Assembly: GCF_002005445.1 (NCBI RefSeq) | Contig: NZ_CP014692.1 | Span: 1,922,001-1,986,000 of the forward strand | DNA length: 64,000 nt | Source: Acetobacter aceti | GTDB taxonomy: Bacteria > Pseudomonadota > Alphaproteobacteria > Acetobacterales > Acetobacteraceae | Direction of reading: 5' to 3' | Shown here: in pieces, positions 9,489 to 16,901 of the stretch | How the letters are laid out: each line of letters opens with the position of its first letter | How positions within the stretch are numbered: the first letter of the stretch is position 1 | Position numbers and translations under genes: made by a program | The notes under the pieces: generated by a model | Databases searched by the model: none | What the model saw: the letters and a program-made list of their open reading frames with translations, nothing else | Told to the model about the DNA's origin: nothing

Positions 9489-9729
9489 AGAATAACCAAA
9501 GAATAACCAAAGAATACATTAAAAATTCAAGAAAATAAAATATAAAATAAACAGACCCATCGACCATAATGTATTTATATTTTTTCAAATGAGTTATTTT
9601 TATTAAACATTCAATTTTTTTCAAATCCATTAAAACGTAAAATGAATAAAAAGAAACATAAATCAATACAAGACAGATCAAAGAATATGCAATATTTTTC
9701 GAAAAAACATTCATTTTAATATTTTCCAC
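9427..9729 (-). CDS. Hypothetical AT-rich membrane protein ending just after an 11-bp repeat array
   Basis: A 100-residue ORF starting MENIKMNVFSKNIAYSLICL. It has one strong N-terminal membrane segment, a Lys-rich loop (HLKKYKYIMVDGS), a second hydrophobic segment, then repeat-encoded residues of the pattern SLVILWLFFGY. It stops four residues after the repeat array (VFKI). The region is far more AT-rich than surrounding genes, which suggests horizontal acquisition. No family is recognised, and expression is unproven. An internal ATG (codon 6) is an alternative start. Confidence 0.4.
   Translation of the reverse strand: MENIKMNVFSKNIAYSLICLVLIYVSFYSFYVLMDLKKIECLIKITHLKKYKYIMVDGSVYFIFYFLEFLMYSLVILWLFFGYSLVILWLFFGYSLVFKI
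9439..9515. repeat. Seven perfect tandem copies of an 11-bp unit
   Basis: The unit AACCAAAGAAT occurs seven times head to tail with no mismatch (77 bases). Because 11 is not a multiple of three, each gain or loss shifts the reading frame. On the minus strand the array is open in every phase, since three copies make an 11-codon cycle without stops. On the plus strand every phase meets TAA. The array sits where two minus-strand ORFs of the same character overlap out of frame. Confidence 0.95.
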
Positions 9730-10041
9730 AATATAAATGAATAATAATAGAATTATTTAACATATATTTACAAAATCCCGAAATCTAGAAATGCGATTTA
9801 GATACACGACTGACAATCAGAAGATGACTGTTGCAGCGAGTGTCAACATACCCCAAGTTTTTGGGTGAAGTCTTTCTGTGAAAGCGAGGCGCTCCATATC
9901 TGCTCTCAACAAAGACCGTCAGAATATTTCTTCAAATCCATATCTACGGATCTTTTATCAAATACCCCCAGAGACAAACAAGAAACAGGTCATCCCTCTT
10001 CTCCACTATCCGCCAGACAGCGGAGAAGAAAACGATCCAGG
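9730..10041. other. Intergenic region, AT-rich to GC-rich transition
   Basis: About 310 bases between the AT-rich island and the end of sldA. The first 60 bases are extremely AT-rich and may carry the promoter of the membrane ORF. I see no terminator with a clear U-tract for sldA and no gene. Confidence 0.4.
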
Positions 10042-12243
10042 TCAGTGCGTATCAGGCAGAGCGTAGACAACCAGTTCATCGCTGACCGGTGTCATCATGA
10101 AGTGATGCCCTCCGGCCATGATCGCAACATACTGCCTGCCCTTGTACTCATACGTCATTGGTGTGGCCTGTCCGCCACCTGGCAGAACGGCGTTCCAGAC
10201 TTCCTTGCCTGTTTTCAGGTCGAAAGCGTGGATGAGGTTGTCTGTCGTCGCTCCAACAAACACCAGTCCCCCAGCCGTAATGACCGGACCACCATTGTTA
10301 GGTGTGCCGATTGTCAGCGGCAGGTAGGTTGGAAGCCCCCACGGACCGTTGGCGCGGGCGCTGCCCAGCGGATGTTGCCACAGCACTTTCCTTGTGTGCA
10401 TGTCGATCGCCGTAATCATGCCGTACGGCGGTTTGTTGCACATCATGTTGGTAAACTTGTTCCAGAAAGGCGTCACGACGATACCATAAGGCGTATCGGC
10501 CATTGCGCCATTTCCTTCGGCTCCACCAGCCTTGGGGTTGAAATGGGGGCTGTCGATCGGCAGCAGGCCGAGTTCATCGGCCCTGGTGCGGTCAACAAGC
10601 TGATCCCGCATCGGGGTGTTGTTCCAGTTGGCGATCAGGATACCGGTTCTGGCGTCATACGCCATGCTGCCCCAGTCGCTGCCGCCATTGTAGCCCGGAT
10701 ATTCAATCCATGGCCTGTTGATCTCGGGCGCAGTAAATTCACCCTCATATTTCGACTTGCGGAACAGGATACGGCAGTAAAGCTGGTCGATCGGGGTCAT
10801 GCCCCACATGTCGCTTTCCTTGAGATCAGGAAAACCAAGACGCGGCATACCGACCGACCAGGGCTGGGTTGGAGACCGCGGATCGTTCGGCACATCAGTG
10901 GCTGTCGGAGCCGGACGTTCCTCAACCGGCAGAACCGGTTTTCCCGTGCGCCGATCCAGCACGAACGTCTGACCTCGCTTCGACGGCACGATCAGCGCAG
11001 GAACAGTGCCATCCGCCGTCGGCATGTCGATCATGGTCACCTGAGAACCCATGTCGTAATCCCAGACATCCTTGTGCACGGTCTGGAAGACCCAGCGCGG
11101 CGAGCCGGTTTTGACGTCGATGGCGACAATGGAAGAGGAAACAGCATTTTCCTCGGGAGAGCGCATGGCGCTGTAATAGTCGGCCGCAGAATTACCCGTC
11201 GGCACGTAAACCAGCCCCAGCGCATTATCACCCGTCATGGTCGCCCAGGAATTCGGTGTGCCGCGACTGTAGTGCTCACCTTCTTTCGGCTCGCCATGGT
11301 CGTTGGGGCGGTTGACGTCCCAAGCCCACAGGAACCGTCCGGTTTCCGCGTCGTAACCACGGATCACACCGGACGGCGCCCAGCGTCGCTGACCATCAAG
11401 CACTTCCTGATTGGTCACAACAGCGCCGTTCACGACCGGCACAGGGGCGGTGATGGAGACGAATCCCGGCACCGACTCTCCCATCCCTTTCATGAGATTG
11501 ACTTCGCCGTGATAACCGAAGCCTTCGCACTTCCGCCCTGTCTCCGCATCGACCTCGATCAGACGCATATCCAGCGTGCCTTCGAGAATACGGTTGTGAC
11601 AGGGCTGTCCCTCAGGAACGGTCGAGGACGTGTAATAGGTTACGCCCTTGCAGGCCGCCGTGTAGGGAATGCTCTCGTATTTGACACCAGCCTTGAAATG
11701 CCAGACTTCCTTGCCTGTCGCAGGATCAATCCGCATCATGTCGTTCATGGCGGAACACATATAGAGCCCGTCACCGACCTTGATCGGCGTGGTCTCGGCC
11801 GCCCATTTGTTGGCCTGTCCCGGACCGGGCTTGCTACCCGTGTGATAGACGAACGCCTGCCTCAGTTGCCCCACATTTTCAGGCGTGATCTGATCCAGCG
11901 GGGAATAGCGCGTGGCGTTGCTGTCGCGGCCATAAGCCGCCCAGTCGTCGTGAGCAGGATGACTGCTTTCCTGATCCACTGCCGGAGTGGCTTCGCTGGG
12001 AGGCGCTGGCGGCCCGTCCGGAATATTCGCAGCATTCACACCGCCCGCCTGAGGCGCGCTGGGTGACGGTGCGCCATACCAGCTTCCGGGATGAGGCAGA
12101 GCATCCTTGCTGGCTCCACTCCTCTCGCCCGGTGGATCTTCATTCTTGGATGGAACCTGAGCCCATGACGCCGTTACAGGCGCAAGGAGAGACGGCAGCC
12201 CACAGACGATGGTTGCCGCCAGCAGAGTGGTTTTGCGCGTCAT
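10042..12243 (-). CDS. sldA: PQQ-dependent polyol (glycerol/sorbitol/arabitol-type) dehydrogenase, large subunit
   Basis: A 733-residue quinoprotein with an N-terminal signal peptide (MTRKTTLLAATIVCG to about ASWAQ), a Pro-rich linker, then a PQQ-dependent beta-propeller. Diagnostic stretches include WAAYGRDSNATRYSPL, NKWAAETTPIKVGDGLY, GESVPGFVSITAPVPV and VLPGGGQATPMTYEYKG. These follow Gluconobacter SldA closely along the whole length. The enzyme oxidises polyols such as glycerol, sorbitol or arabitol in the periplasm and feeds electrons to ubiquinone through its membrane partner SldB. The start at 12243 overlaps the sldB stop (ATGA), so translation is coupled. The same frame is open upstream to 12696, but that part lies over sldB and is not protein-like. 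The exact substrate preference cannot be read from sequence. Confidence 0.93.
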   Translation of the reverse strand: MTRKTTLLAATIVCGLPSLLAPVTASWAQVPSKNEDPPGERSGASKDALPHPGSWYGAPSPSAPQAGGVNAANIPDGPPAPPSEATPAVDQESSHPAHDDWAAYGRDSNATRYSPLDQITPENVGQLRQAFVYHTGSKPGPGQANKWAAETTPIKVGDGLYMCSAMNDMMRIDPATGKEVWHFKAGVKYESIPYTAACKGVTYYTSSTVPEGQPCHNRILEGTLDMRLIEVDAETGRKCEGFGYHGEVNLMKGMGESVPGFVSITAPVPVVNGAVVTNQEVLDGQRRWAPSGVIRGYDAETGRFLWAWDVNRPNDHGEPKEGEHYSRGTPNSWATMTGDNALGLVYVPTGNSAADYYSAMRSPEENAVSSSIVAIDVKTGSPRWVFQTVHKDVWDYDMGSQVTMIDMPTADGTVPALIVPSKRGQTFVLDRRTGKPVLPVEERPAPTATDVPNDPRSPTQPWSVGMPRLGFPDLKESDMWGMTPIDQLYCRILFRKSKYEGEFTAPEINRPWIEYPGYNGGSDWGSMAYDARTGILIANWNNTPMRDQLVDRTRADELGLLPIDSPHFNPKAGGAEGNGAMADTPYGIVVTPFWNKFTNMMCNKPPYGMITAIDMHTRKVLWQHPLGSARANGPWGLPTYLPLTIGTPNNGGPVITAGGLVFVGATTDNLIHAFDLKTGKEVWNAVLPGGGQATPMTYEYKGRQYVAIMAGGHHFMMTPVSDELVVYALPDTH

Positions 12244-12623
12244 ACCGCACTTCCTCTGAGAGATGTCTTGCGCTGGGTACGACGCAGAACCGGAATGGTG
12301 AGCAGCACAGCAATAGCGACAAGGCTGGGTCCGAACAGGCGGGGAAGAAGTCCCCAGCCATCCATTCCGACTTCCCAGAAAGCCCAGGGCCAGGTGCAGA
12401 GCCACGCCGCAAGGTAGACAAATGCTCCGGCGACATGTCCGAACACCATCAGAACACCACCTGTGATGATCGTCGCTCCGAAAAGCACGTAATATAAGGA
12501 GCCACCCAGAGTCGCCAGTTGCGCCCCCATGATGAGCAGGGGCAATCCAAGCAGGACAAGCAGAACTGCCACAGCAAATGTGGCCCACTCCGCCGCGCTT
12601 CTGGGACGGTGAACAGTTTCCAT
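12240..12623 (-). CDS. sldB: PQQ-dependent polyol dehydrogenase, membrane subunit
   Basis: A 127-residue protein with about four to five membrane helices (TFAVAVLLVLLGLPLLIMG, FGATIITGGVLMVFGHV, FVYLAAWLCTWPWAFWEVG, VAIAVLLTIPVLRR). It matches SldB, which resembles the membrane part of single-chain glucose dehydrogenase and anchors SldA to the membrane and ubiquinone pool. The start (METVHRPRSAAEW) has GGAG seven bases upstream. It is first in the sldBA operon and overlaps sldA by four bases. The 145-base divergent region ahead of it probably holds the promoter. Confidence 0.92.
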   Translation of the reverse strand: METVHRPRSAAEWATFAVAVLLVLLGLPLLIMGAQLATLGGSLYYVLFGATIITGGVLMVFGHVAGAFVYLAAWLCTWPWAFWEVGMDGWGLLPRLFGPSLVAIAVLLTIPVLRRTQRKTSLRGSAV

Positions 12624-12653
12624 GAAAAAACTCCGGCTGCGTTAACTCGCTGC

Positions 12654-12670
12654 ACCGGCATAACGCCGGT
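12654..12670. promoter_or_regulatory. Inverted repeat in the sldB upstream region
   Basis: ACCGGC and GCCGGT flank five bases, 31-47 bases upstream of the sldB start, in the divergent region with the secreted-protein gene at 12769. It could be an operator or part of a leader hairpin. A single occurrence cannot tell which. Confidence 0.3.
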
Positions 12671-12768
12671 CGGGATGAAGTGTTTCCATCTGGCAAAACT
12701 CCCTGCCGTGATTTACCGACGAACCAGATCGGGTGGTAAATCCTGATGACACTCTTTCGGAGAATGAA

Positions 12769-13284
12769 ATGCGGCGAATAAGCGTTGCTGCAGGACTACT
12801 GTTCTGCTTTTCGGCCCATGCGCAGGAAGCCATCACCACACCTGAGAGAATGGACGGGCCATGGGTGGCCTTGCATCATTCTTCCGATGGCGGCGAGCAT
12901 GTCGATGCCTGTATCCTCAAGGCCAGTGGACTGGCGCTTCAGTTCCAGGCGACACAAAAGGCTGCCTCCATTCAGGTCGCTGACGAAAGCGCCTCAAGCG
13001 GACAGTCCCTGCCTGTAACCTTGAAAGCCGGCAGCTTCTCAAGAACATTCCAGATGACATCGACAGCGTCAGAGAGCCTGTCAGCCCGCATCAAAGCTGA
13101 AGCCATGCGAACCATTCTGGACGCTTTCAGAAAAGCGCCGTCCGTGATCGTTCAGATCGGCTCGACCGATGGCGAGCCGATCCCTCTGGAAGGAAACACG
13201 CGGACTCTCGACGCCTTTCTTTCCTGCATGAAAACACATGCGTTCGACGGGCTGGAAAAAGGGGGCAGCAAAGTCCGGCATTAA
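12769..13284 (+). CDS. Secreted hypothetical protein
   Basis: A 171-residue protein with a cleavable signal peptide (MRRISVAAGLLFCFSAHAQ). The mature part is mainly beta-like, with Cys residues in DACILKASG and AFLSCMKTH that might pair in the periplasm. The late segment IPLEGNTRTLDAFLSCM recalls the invasion-associated-locus-B or similar small periplasmic families, but the match is not strong enough to name. The ATG at 12769 is chosen over 12733 because it has GGAG at the right spacing and starts the signal peptide. It diverges from sldBA. Confidence 0.6.
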   Translation: MRRISVAAGLLFCFSAHAQEAITTPERMDGPWVALHHSSDGGEHVDACILKASGLALQFQATQKAASIQVADESASSGQSLPVTLKAGSFSRTFQMTSTASESLSARIKAEAMRTILDAFRKAPSVIVQIGSTDGEPIPLEGNTRTLDAFLSCMKTHAFDGLEKGGSKVRH

Positions 13285-13357
13285 CGGACTCGCAGGTACC
13301 TACTTCCCGCACTCCCTTCTGGAAACGGACTGCAACGCCTTGAAGCGTCAGATAGCG

Positions 13358-13561
13358 TCAGATACCTATCCAGATGGCGGCCAGCACGAAAATGGCTCCC
13401 AACGTGACGAGAACCATCGTTCCGGCGGCATTGCCTGGCATGACAGCGGGAAGTTCAGCCACAAATCTTGCCGCGGCCAGCAGCATCAACGCGCCAACGA
13501 TAAACACCACTATCCTGACAATGGACGTGGAACTGATGGGAAAACGTCTGATCGGCCGCAT
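13358..13561 (-). CDS. Small two-helix membrane protein
   Basis: A 67-residue protein with two hydrophobic segments (IVRIVVFIVGALMLLAAARF and TMVLVTLGAIFVLAAIWIGI) joined by a short loop. The ATG at 13561 has GGAG seven bases upstream; the longer frame to 13612 lacks such a site. The function is unknown. It is convergent with the gene at 12769 and divergent from murJ. An ORF on the opposite strand has no such features. Confidence 0.5.
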   Translation of the reverse strand: MRPIRRFPISSTSIVRIVVFIVGALMLLAAARFVAELPAVMPGNAAGTMVLVTLGAIFVLAAIWIGI

Positions 13562-13771
13562 GGTGACTCCGGGTCCGCTCCTGTCCGGAAACTGGTGAGG
13601 AAGCAGTCCCATGCTCTATCAGCTCCCGGAGACAGGACAACCCTCGACTTCCGCTCTCTCTCATGCAGAAAACAGCAGGCGAGTGCCATGACGCTCATTC
13701 CGCACATATTTTTCTGCGCAAGCCCCAGAAGCTGTCTTCCCGATAACGGCAGGACACTCCTATAAGCATTC

Positions 13772-15334
13772 ATGCTCAAAGGGTTCCTCACTGTTGGCGG
13801 CTGGACCATGCTCAGCCGCATCCTCGGCCTTGTCCGCGATCAGCTTCTCGCCGCTTTCATGGGCGCCGGACCGATGCAGGACGCCTATCAGGTCGCGTTC
13901 CGTCTTCCCAACATGTTCCGGCGTCTGTTCGGAGAGGGTGCGTTCAACGCCGCCTTTGTGCCGCTCTTTTCAGCCGAACTGACAACGGAAGGGGATGACA
14001 CGGCCCGCACGATGGCGCGGCAGGTGTTTGGCGTTCTCCTGACATGGCTGGTGATCCTGTGCGTTCTGGGCGAGATTTTCATGCCCGCCGTTCTGCGCGT
14101 GATCGCTCCAGGCTTCGCCGAAAACGGGGAGCAGTACGAGCTTGCCGTTTCACTCAGCCGCATTACCTTCCCCTATCTTGTGCTGATCTGCGCGGCCGCA
14201 CTCGTGTCCGGCGTGCTGAATGGACTGCACCGCTTCAGCATGGCCGCAGCCGCCTATCTCTCGTTCAATGTCGTCGGGATCGCCGCCGTCCTTTTTGCAA
14301 CCCCGTTCTTTCCGGACGTCGCCCACACGGCGGCATGGGGCGTGACGGCATCCGGTTTCGTGCAGCTCGGCCTGCTCATGTACGCGGCCCGGAAAGCCGG
14401 TTTTGATCTCACCCCACTGCCCCCCCGCATCACGCCCAAGATCCGCCAGCTTGGACGACGGATGCTGCCTGGACTGATCGGCAGCGGCGTCACGCAGATC
14501 AACCTGACCATAGACACCATCATCGCGACCCTGCTTCCGGCCGGCAGCGTCTCGCTGATGTATTTTGCCGATCGTCTGAACCAGTTGCCTCTTGGCGTGC
14601 TCGGGGCCGCCGCCGGAACGACGCTCCTGCCGGTCCTGACCAGACATCTGGCTTCAGACGACATCGACTCAGCCCATGCCGCACAGAACCGGGCCATGGA
14701 TTACGTCCTGATGCTCACCCTGCCCTCCATGGCCGGACTGCTGGTTCTCGGCACGCCCATCATGCAGGTTCTGTTCGCGCATGGCTCTTTCAGCCTGCTG
14801 GACGCAGCCCTTTCCGCCCAGTCACTGCGGGCCTATGCGCTCGGCCTTCCTGCCTTCGTTCTGGCGAAGGTCCTGGCTCCGGCCTTCTTCGCGCGCGGTG
14901 ACACGTCCACACCTGTCAAAATCGGTTTCTTTACCCTGATGATCAACCTGATCCTCAACCTGCTGCTGATGAAACCTCTGGCGCATGTCGGGCCTCCTCT
15001 CGCCAGCAGTCTCGCGGCAATCCTGAATGTCAGCATTCTTGGAGCTCTTCTTATCCGGCGTGATGCTCTTCGTCCGGAGCCAGCCATGCTCCGACGGATT
15101 GCGCTGATGGGCCTGGCGGCCTCTGTCATGGCGTTGGCCTTGCTCGGGCTGAACAGCCTGCTCATCCTGCCTGCGTCACACGTGACATTCTGGCTGGCGA
15201 TCCTGCTGTCCTGTGAAGTCCCAATGGGCGGGCTGCTCTATCTGCTGTCTCTCCATCTGTTCGGCGTTCTGGATCTGGCGAATGCGCTTGATGGCCTGAA
15301 ACGCCGCCTGAATCGGAAACGTGGCAGGATCTGA
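13772..15334 (+). CDS. murJ: Lipid II flippase MurJ
   Basis: A 520-residue polytopic membrane protein of the MviN/MurJ family. The conserved start LSRILGLVRDQLLAAFMG is present, followed by AFRLPNMFRRLFGEGAFNAAFVPLF and the helical pattern of 14 expected segments. The later YFADRLNQLPLGVLG and APAFFARGDTSTPVKIG stretches are also characteristic. It flips lipid II across the inner membrane for peptidoglycan synthesis. Length is normal. It appears monocistronic; the next gene downstream is on the other strand. Confidence 0.95.
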   Translation: MLKGFLTVGGWTMLSRILGLVRDQLLAAFMGAGPMQDAYQVAFRLPNMFRRLFGEGAFNAAFVPLFSAELTTEGDDTARTMARQVFGVLLTWLVILCVLGEIFMPAVLRVIAPGFAENGEQYELAVSLSRITFPYLVLICAAALVSGVLNGLHRFSMAAAAYLSFNVVGIAAVLFATPFFPDVAHTAAWGVTASGFVQLGLLMYAARKAGFDLTPLPPRITPKIRQLGRRMLPGLIGSGVTQINLTIDTIIATLLPAGSVSLMYFADRLNQLPLGVLGAAAGTTLLPVLTRHLASDDIDSAHAAQNRAMDYVLMLTLPSMAGLLVLGTPIMQVLFAHGSFSLLDAALSAQSLRAYALGLPAFVLAKVLAPAFFARGDTSTPVKIGFFTLMINLILNLLLMKPLAHVGPPLASSLAAILNVSILGALLIRRDALRPEPAMLRRIALMGLAASVMALALLGLNSLLILPASHVTFWLAILLSCEVPMGGLLYLLSLHLFGVLDLANALDGLKRRLNRKRGRI

Positions 15335-15712
15335 TTATGGAGAACTGGGCTGAGTGGTTTTGCTTGCCGTATAGGGCTCTGAAACCAAGCAACGACGAGG
15401 CTGCTTCTGACTGATGATGTCCGCCTGTGCCGCTCAGAATCACACAGGCACATGCTGCCGCATAAGGAAGAGCTATTTCCGCTCAATTCCGCAAAAAGTT
15501 CATCAGAACAGTGATTACGCAGACAATACGCCGATCAGAACAAGAGATATTTTCAAAGAAAAAATCTCTTGTGACCCTGTATTGAACCTTCAGTATTGTT
15601 ATTTATTTTCAGTGTTGCAACACAAATAAATCAGCTACAGCATCCTGTTCTTTAAAAAGAACGCTCTCCACATAAACTCGGTGATATCAGGATGCCAACC
15701 GCTTCCCCCGTT
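15335..15712. other. Intergenic region without supportable gene
   Basis: About 380 bases between convergent murJ and the YfdX-family gene. A weak dyad near 15650 (GTTCTTTAAAAAGAAC) could contribute to termination. No protein-like ORF is present. Confidence 0.4.
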
Positions 15713-16408
15713 TTACTTCGCCGGCTGCGGTGAAGCCGGTTTCTTCCCTGCTGTCCCCAGAATATTATCTTCACTGACAAAACGAAGCGTCTCCTGCGCC
15801 TCGGTCAGCGCGGCGACAGCTTCGTCATTTTTCCCGCCCTCAAAGAGAACCGAGGCACGGTAAACATCAGCCGTGAAAGCCTGCTGCGGCGCGATGGCGA
15901 GCACGAACTGGACGTCCACACCTGCCTTTTCCAGCCCTTCAGCAGCAGCTTTCGGCTGTCCTTTCTTCATCAGGTCATTGGCCTCGGCAATGGCCTGCTG
16001 CTGGCCGGGAGACTGCTTCGCCTCAGACGAAATGACATATTGCCCAAGCACAGGCAGCCACAGCACAGGGCCCGTCGTGGCGACTGAAGAAGGCAGTCGG
16101 CCCGGATGCCCGGCGGGCACAGCAGCGGCAGGATGAAGCTCGTTCTCAGCCTTCAGAAACTGACGATTATCCTGCGTCGCCCGGGTCAGCGTCCGGTTGG
16201 CGTCAGCCAGTGCGTCGGTGGCGATCTTATGGTCTTTGGCGATAATCGCCCTGCGGGCCACATCCACGTCAGCAAAAGCTCTCAGGCCCTCCTGCGAAAG
16301 ACGACCGAAATCCTGATTAACCTGCCTCGCCGTCACAGGGGCCGCAAAAGCAGGCTGGGCACAGACTGCGGCAGTCACGAGAGCCGAGGTCAGAAAAGCG
16401 CGAATAGT
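15713..16408 (-). CDS. YfdX family periplasmic protein
   Basis: A 231-residue protein with a signal peptide (MTIRAFLTSALVTAAVCAQPAFA) and an all-helical mature part. Features of the YfdX family are the early VNQDFGRLSQEGLRAFADV, the central LPVLGQYVISSE and the final region with VYRASVLFEGGKNDEAVAAL. The role of YfdX proteins is not settled; the Escherichia coli member is under EvgA acid-resistance control. The start at 16408 is preferred to 16450 because the signal peptide begins there. It is monocistronic and divergent from the PepSY-type operon. Confidence 0.75.
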   Translation of the reverse strand, partial: TIRAFLTSALVTAAVCAQPAFAAPVTARQVNQDFGRLSQEGLRAFADVDVARRAIIAKDHKIATDALADANRTLTRATQDNRQFLKAENELHPAAAVPAGHPGRLPSSVATTGPVLWLPVLGQYVISSEAKQSPGQQQAIAEANDLMKKGQPKAAAEGLEKAGVDVQFVLAIAPQQAFTADVYRASVLFEGGKNDEAVAALTEAQETLRFVSEDNILGTAGKKPASPQPAK

Positions 16409-16583
16409 CATGAATTTCTCCAGGAAAACGATCACCATACATTGACCCATCCGGCTTCAGATAAAAGCCAGAGAGATGCAATACCGCCTACAGATTTTGG
16501 CATGGAACAGTTTTCAACAATTTCGAGGGCTGTTTCCCGGGATTATCCGCTTTACAGGATATGAAGACACCCCCCTATCAATT

Positions 16584-16602
16584 GCGAATAAATATCATTT
16601 AC
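16584..16602 (+). promoter_or_regulatory. Candidate Fur box ahead of the PepSY-type operon
   Basis: GCGAATAAATATCATTTAC matches the classical 19-base Fur consensus at about 12 positions when aligned by eye and has imperfect dyad symmetry. It lies 17 bases before the ATG at 16619, where a bound repressor would block expression. The downstream genes resemble iron-regulated sets, which supports the reading. Not tested. Confidence 0.35.
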
Positions 16603-16618
16603 AGAAACCGGCTCCACC

Positions 16619-16894
16619 ATGGCTTTCTCATCCTACTACCTGCCCCGCCTGCTGATTGCATCCCTTCTGGCCTACCCGGCGGGGCTGGTCGTCGCAACCT
16701 TCCTGCCCCAGTTGCTCCACATGCCTCGACCTGATTCCTTTTTCGTGGCTCAGGTTGGAGCGGTCATCGTGGTGCCCACCACGGTTCTGACCATCTTCGG
16801 AACACGCTCGCTCTGGGGAGGATTGCTGGCGGCGGTCGCGGTCATTGCCACCACAATGCTCATTGCGCTCCCGCTTGCTGCTTTTGGACCTTAG
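16619..16894 (+). CDS. Small membrane protein, possibly DUF3649-like, first gene of PepSY operon
   Basis: A 91-residue protein with three hydrophobic segments (LLIASLLAYPAGLVVATFL, QVGAVIVVPTTVLTIFG, GLLAAVAVIATTMLIALPLAAF). It sits seven bases before a PepSY-associated transmembrane protein and two genes before a small membrane protein. That order matches the DUF3649 / PepSY / DUF3325 set found near TonB receptors in other proteobacteria. The DUF3649 assignment rests on size, topology and order rather than a clear motif. A role in iron handling is inferred from this set and from the candidate Fur box. Confidence 0.6.
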   Translation: MAFSSYYLPRLLIASLLAYPAGLVVATFLPQLLHMPRPDSFFVAQVGAVIVVPTTVLTIFGTRSLWGGLLAAVAVIATTMLIALPLAAFGP

Positions 16895-16901
16895 TGACGC
16901 G

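Noticed and set aside
9439-9515. CRISPR array
   Set aside because: The repeats are 11 bases and directly adjacent, with no spacers and no cas genes.
9865-12066. Plus-strand ORF of 733 codons
   Set aside because: It runs opposite sldA, whose match to SldA is unmistakable; the plus frame is rich in Arg and His as expected for an antisense shadow of GC-rich coding DNA.
12244-12696. N-terminal extension of sldA
   Set aside because: The extended frame lies over sldB and is Cys/Trp-rich nonsense; the SldA signal peptide begins at 12243.
15414-15629. Small ORF of 71 codons between murJ and the YfdX-family gene
   Set aside because: No ribosome site and no protein-like pattern; codon use differs from neighbours.
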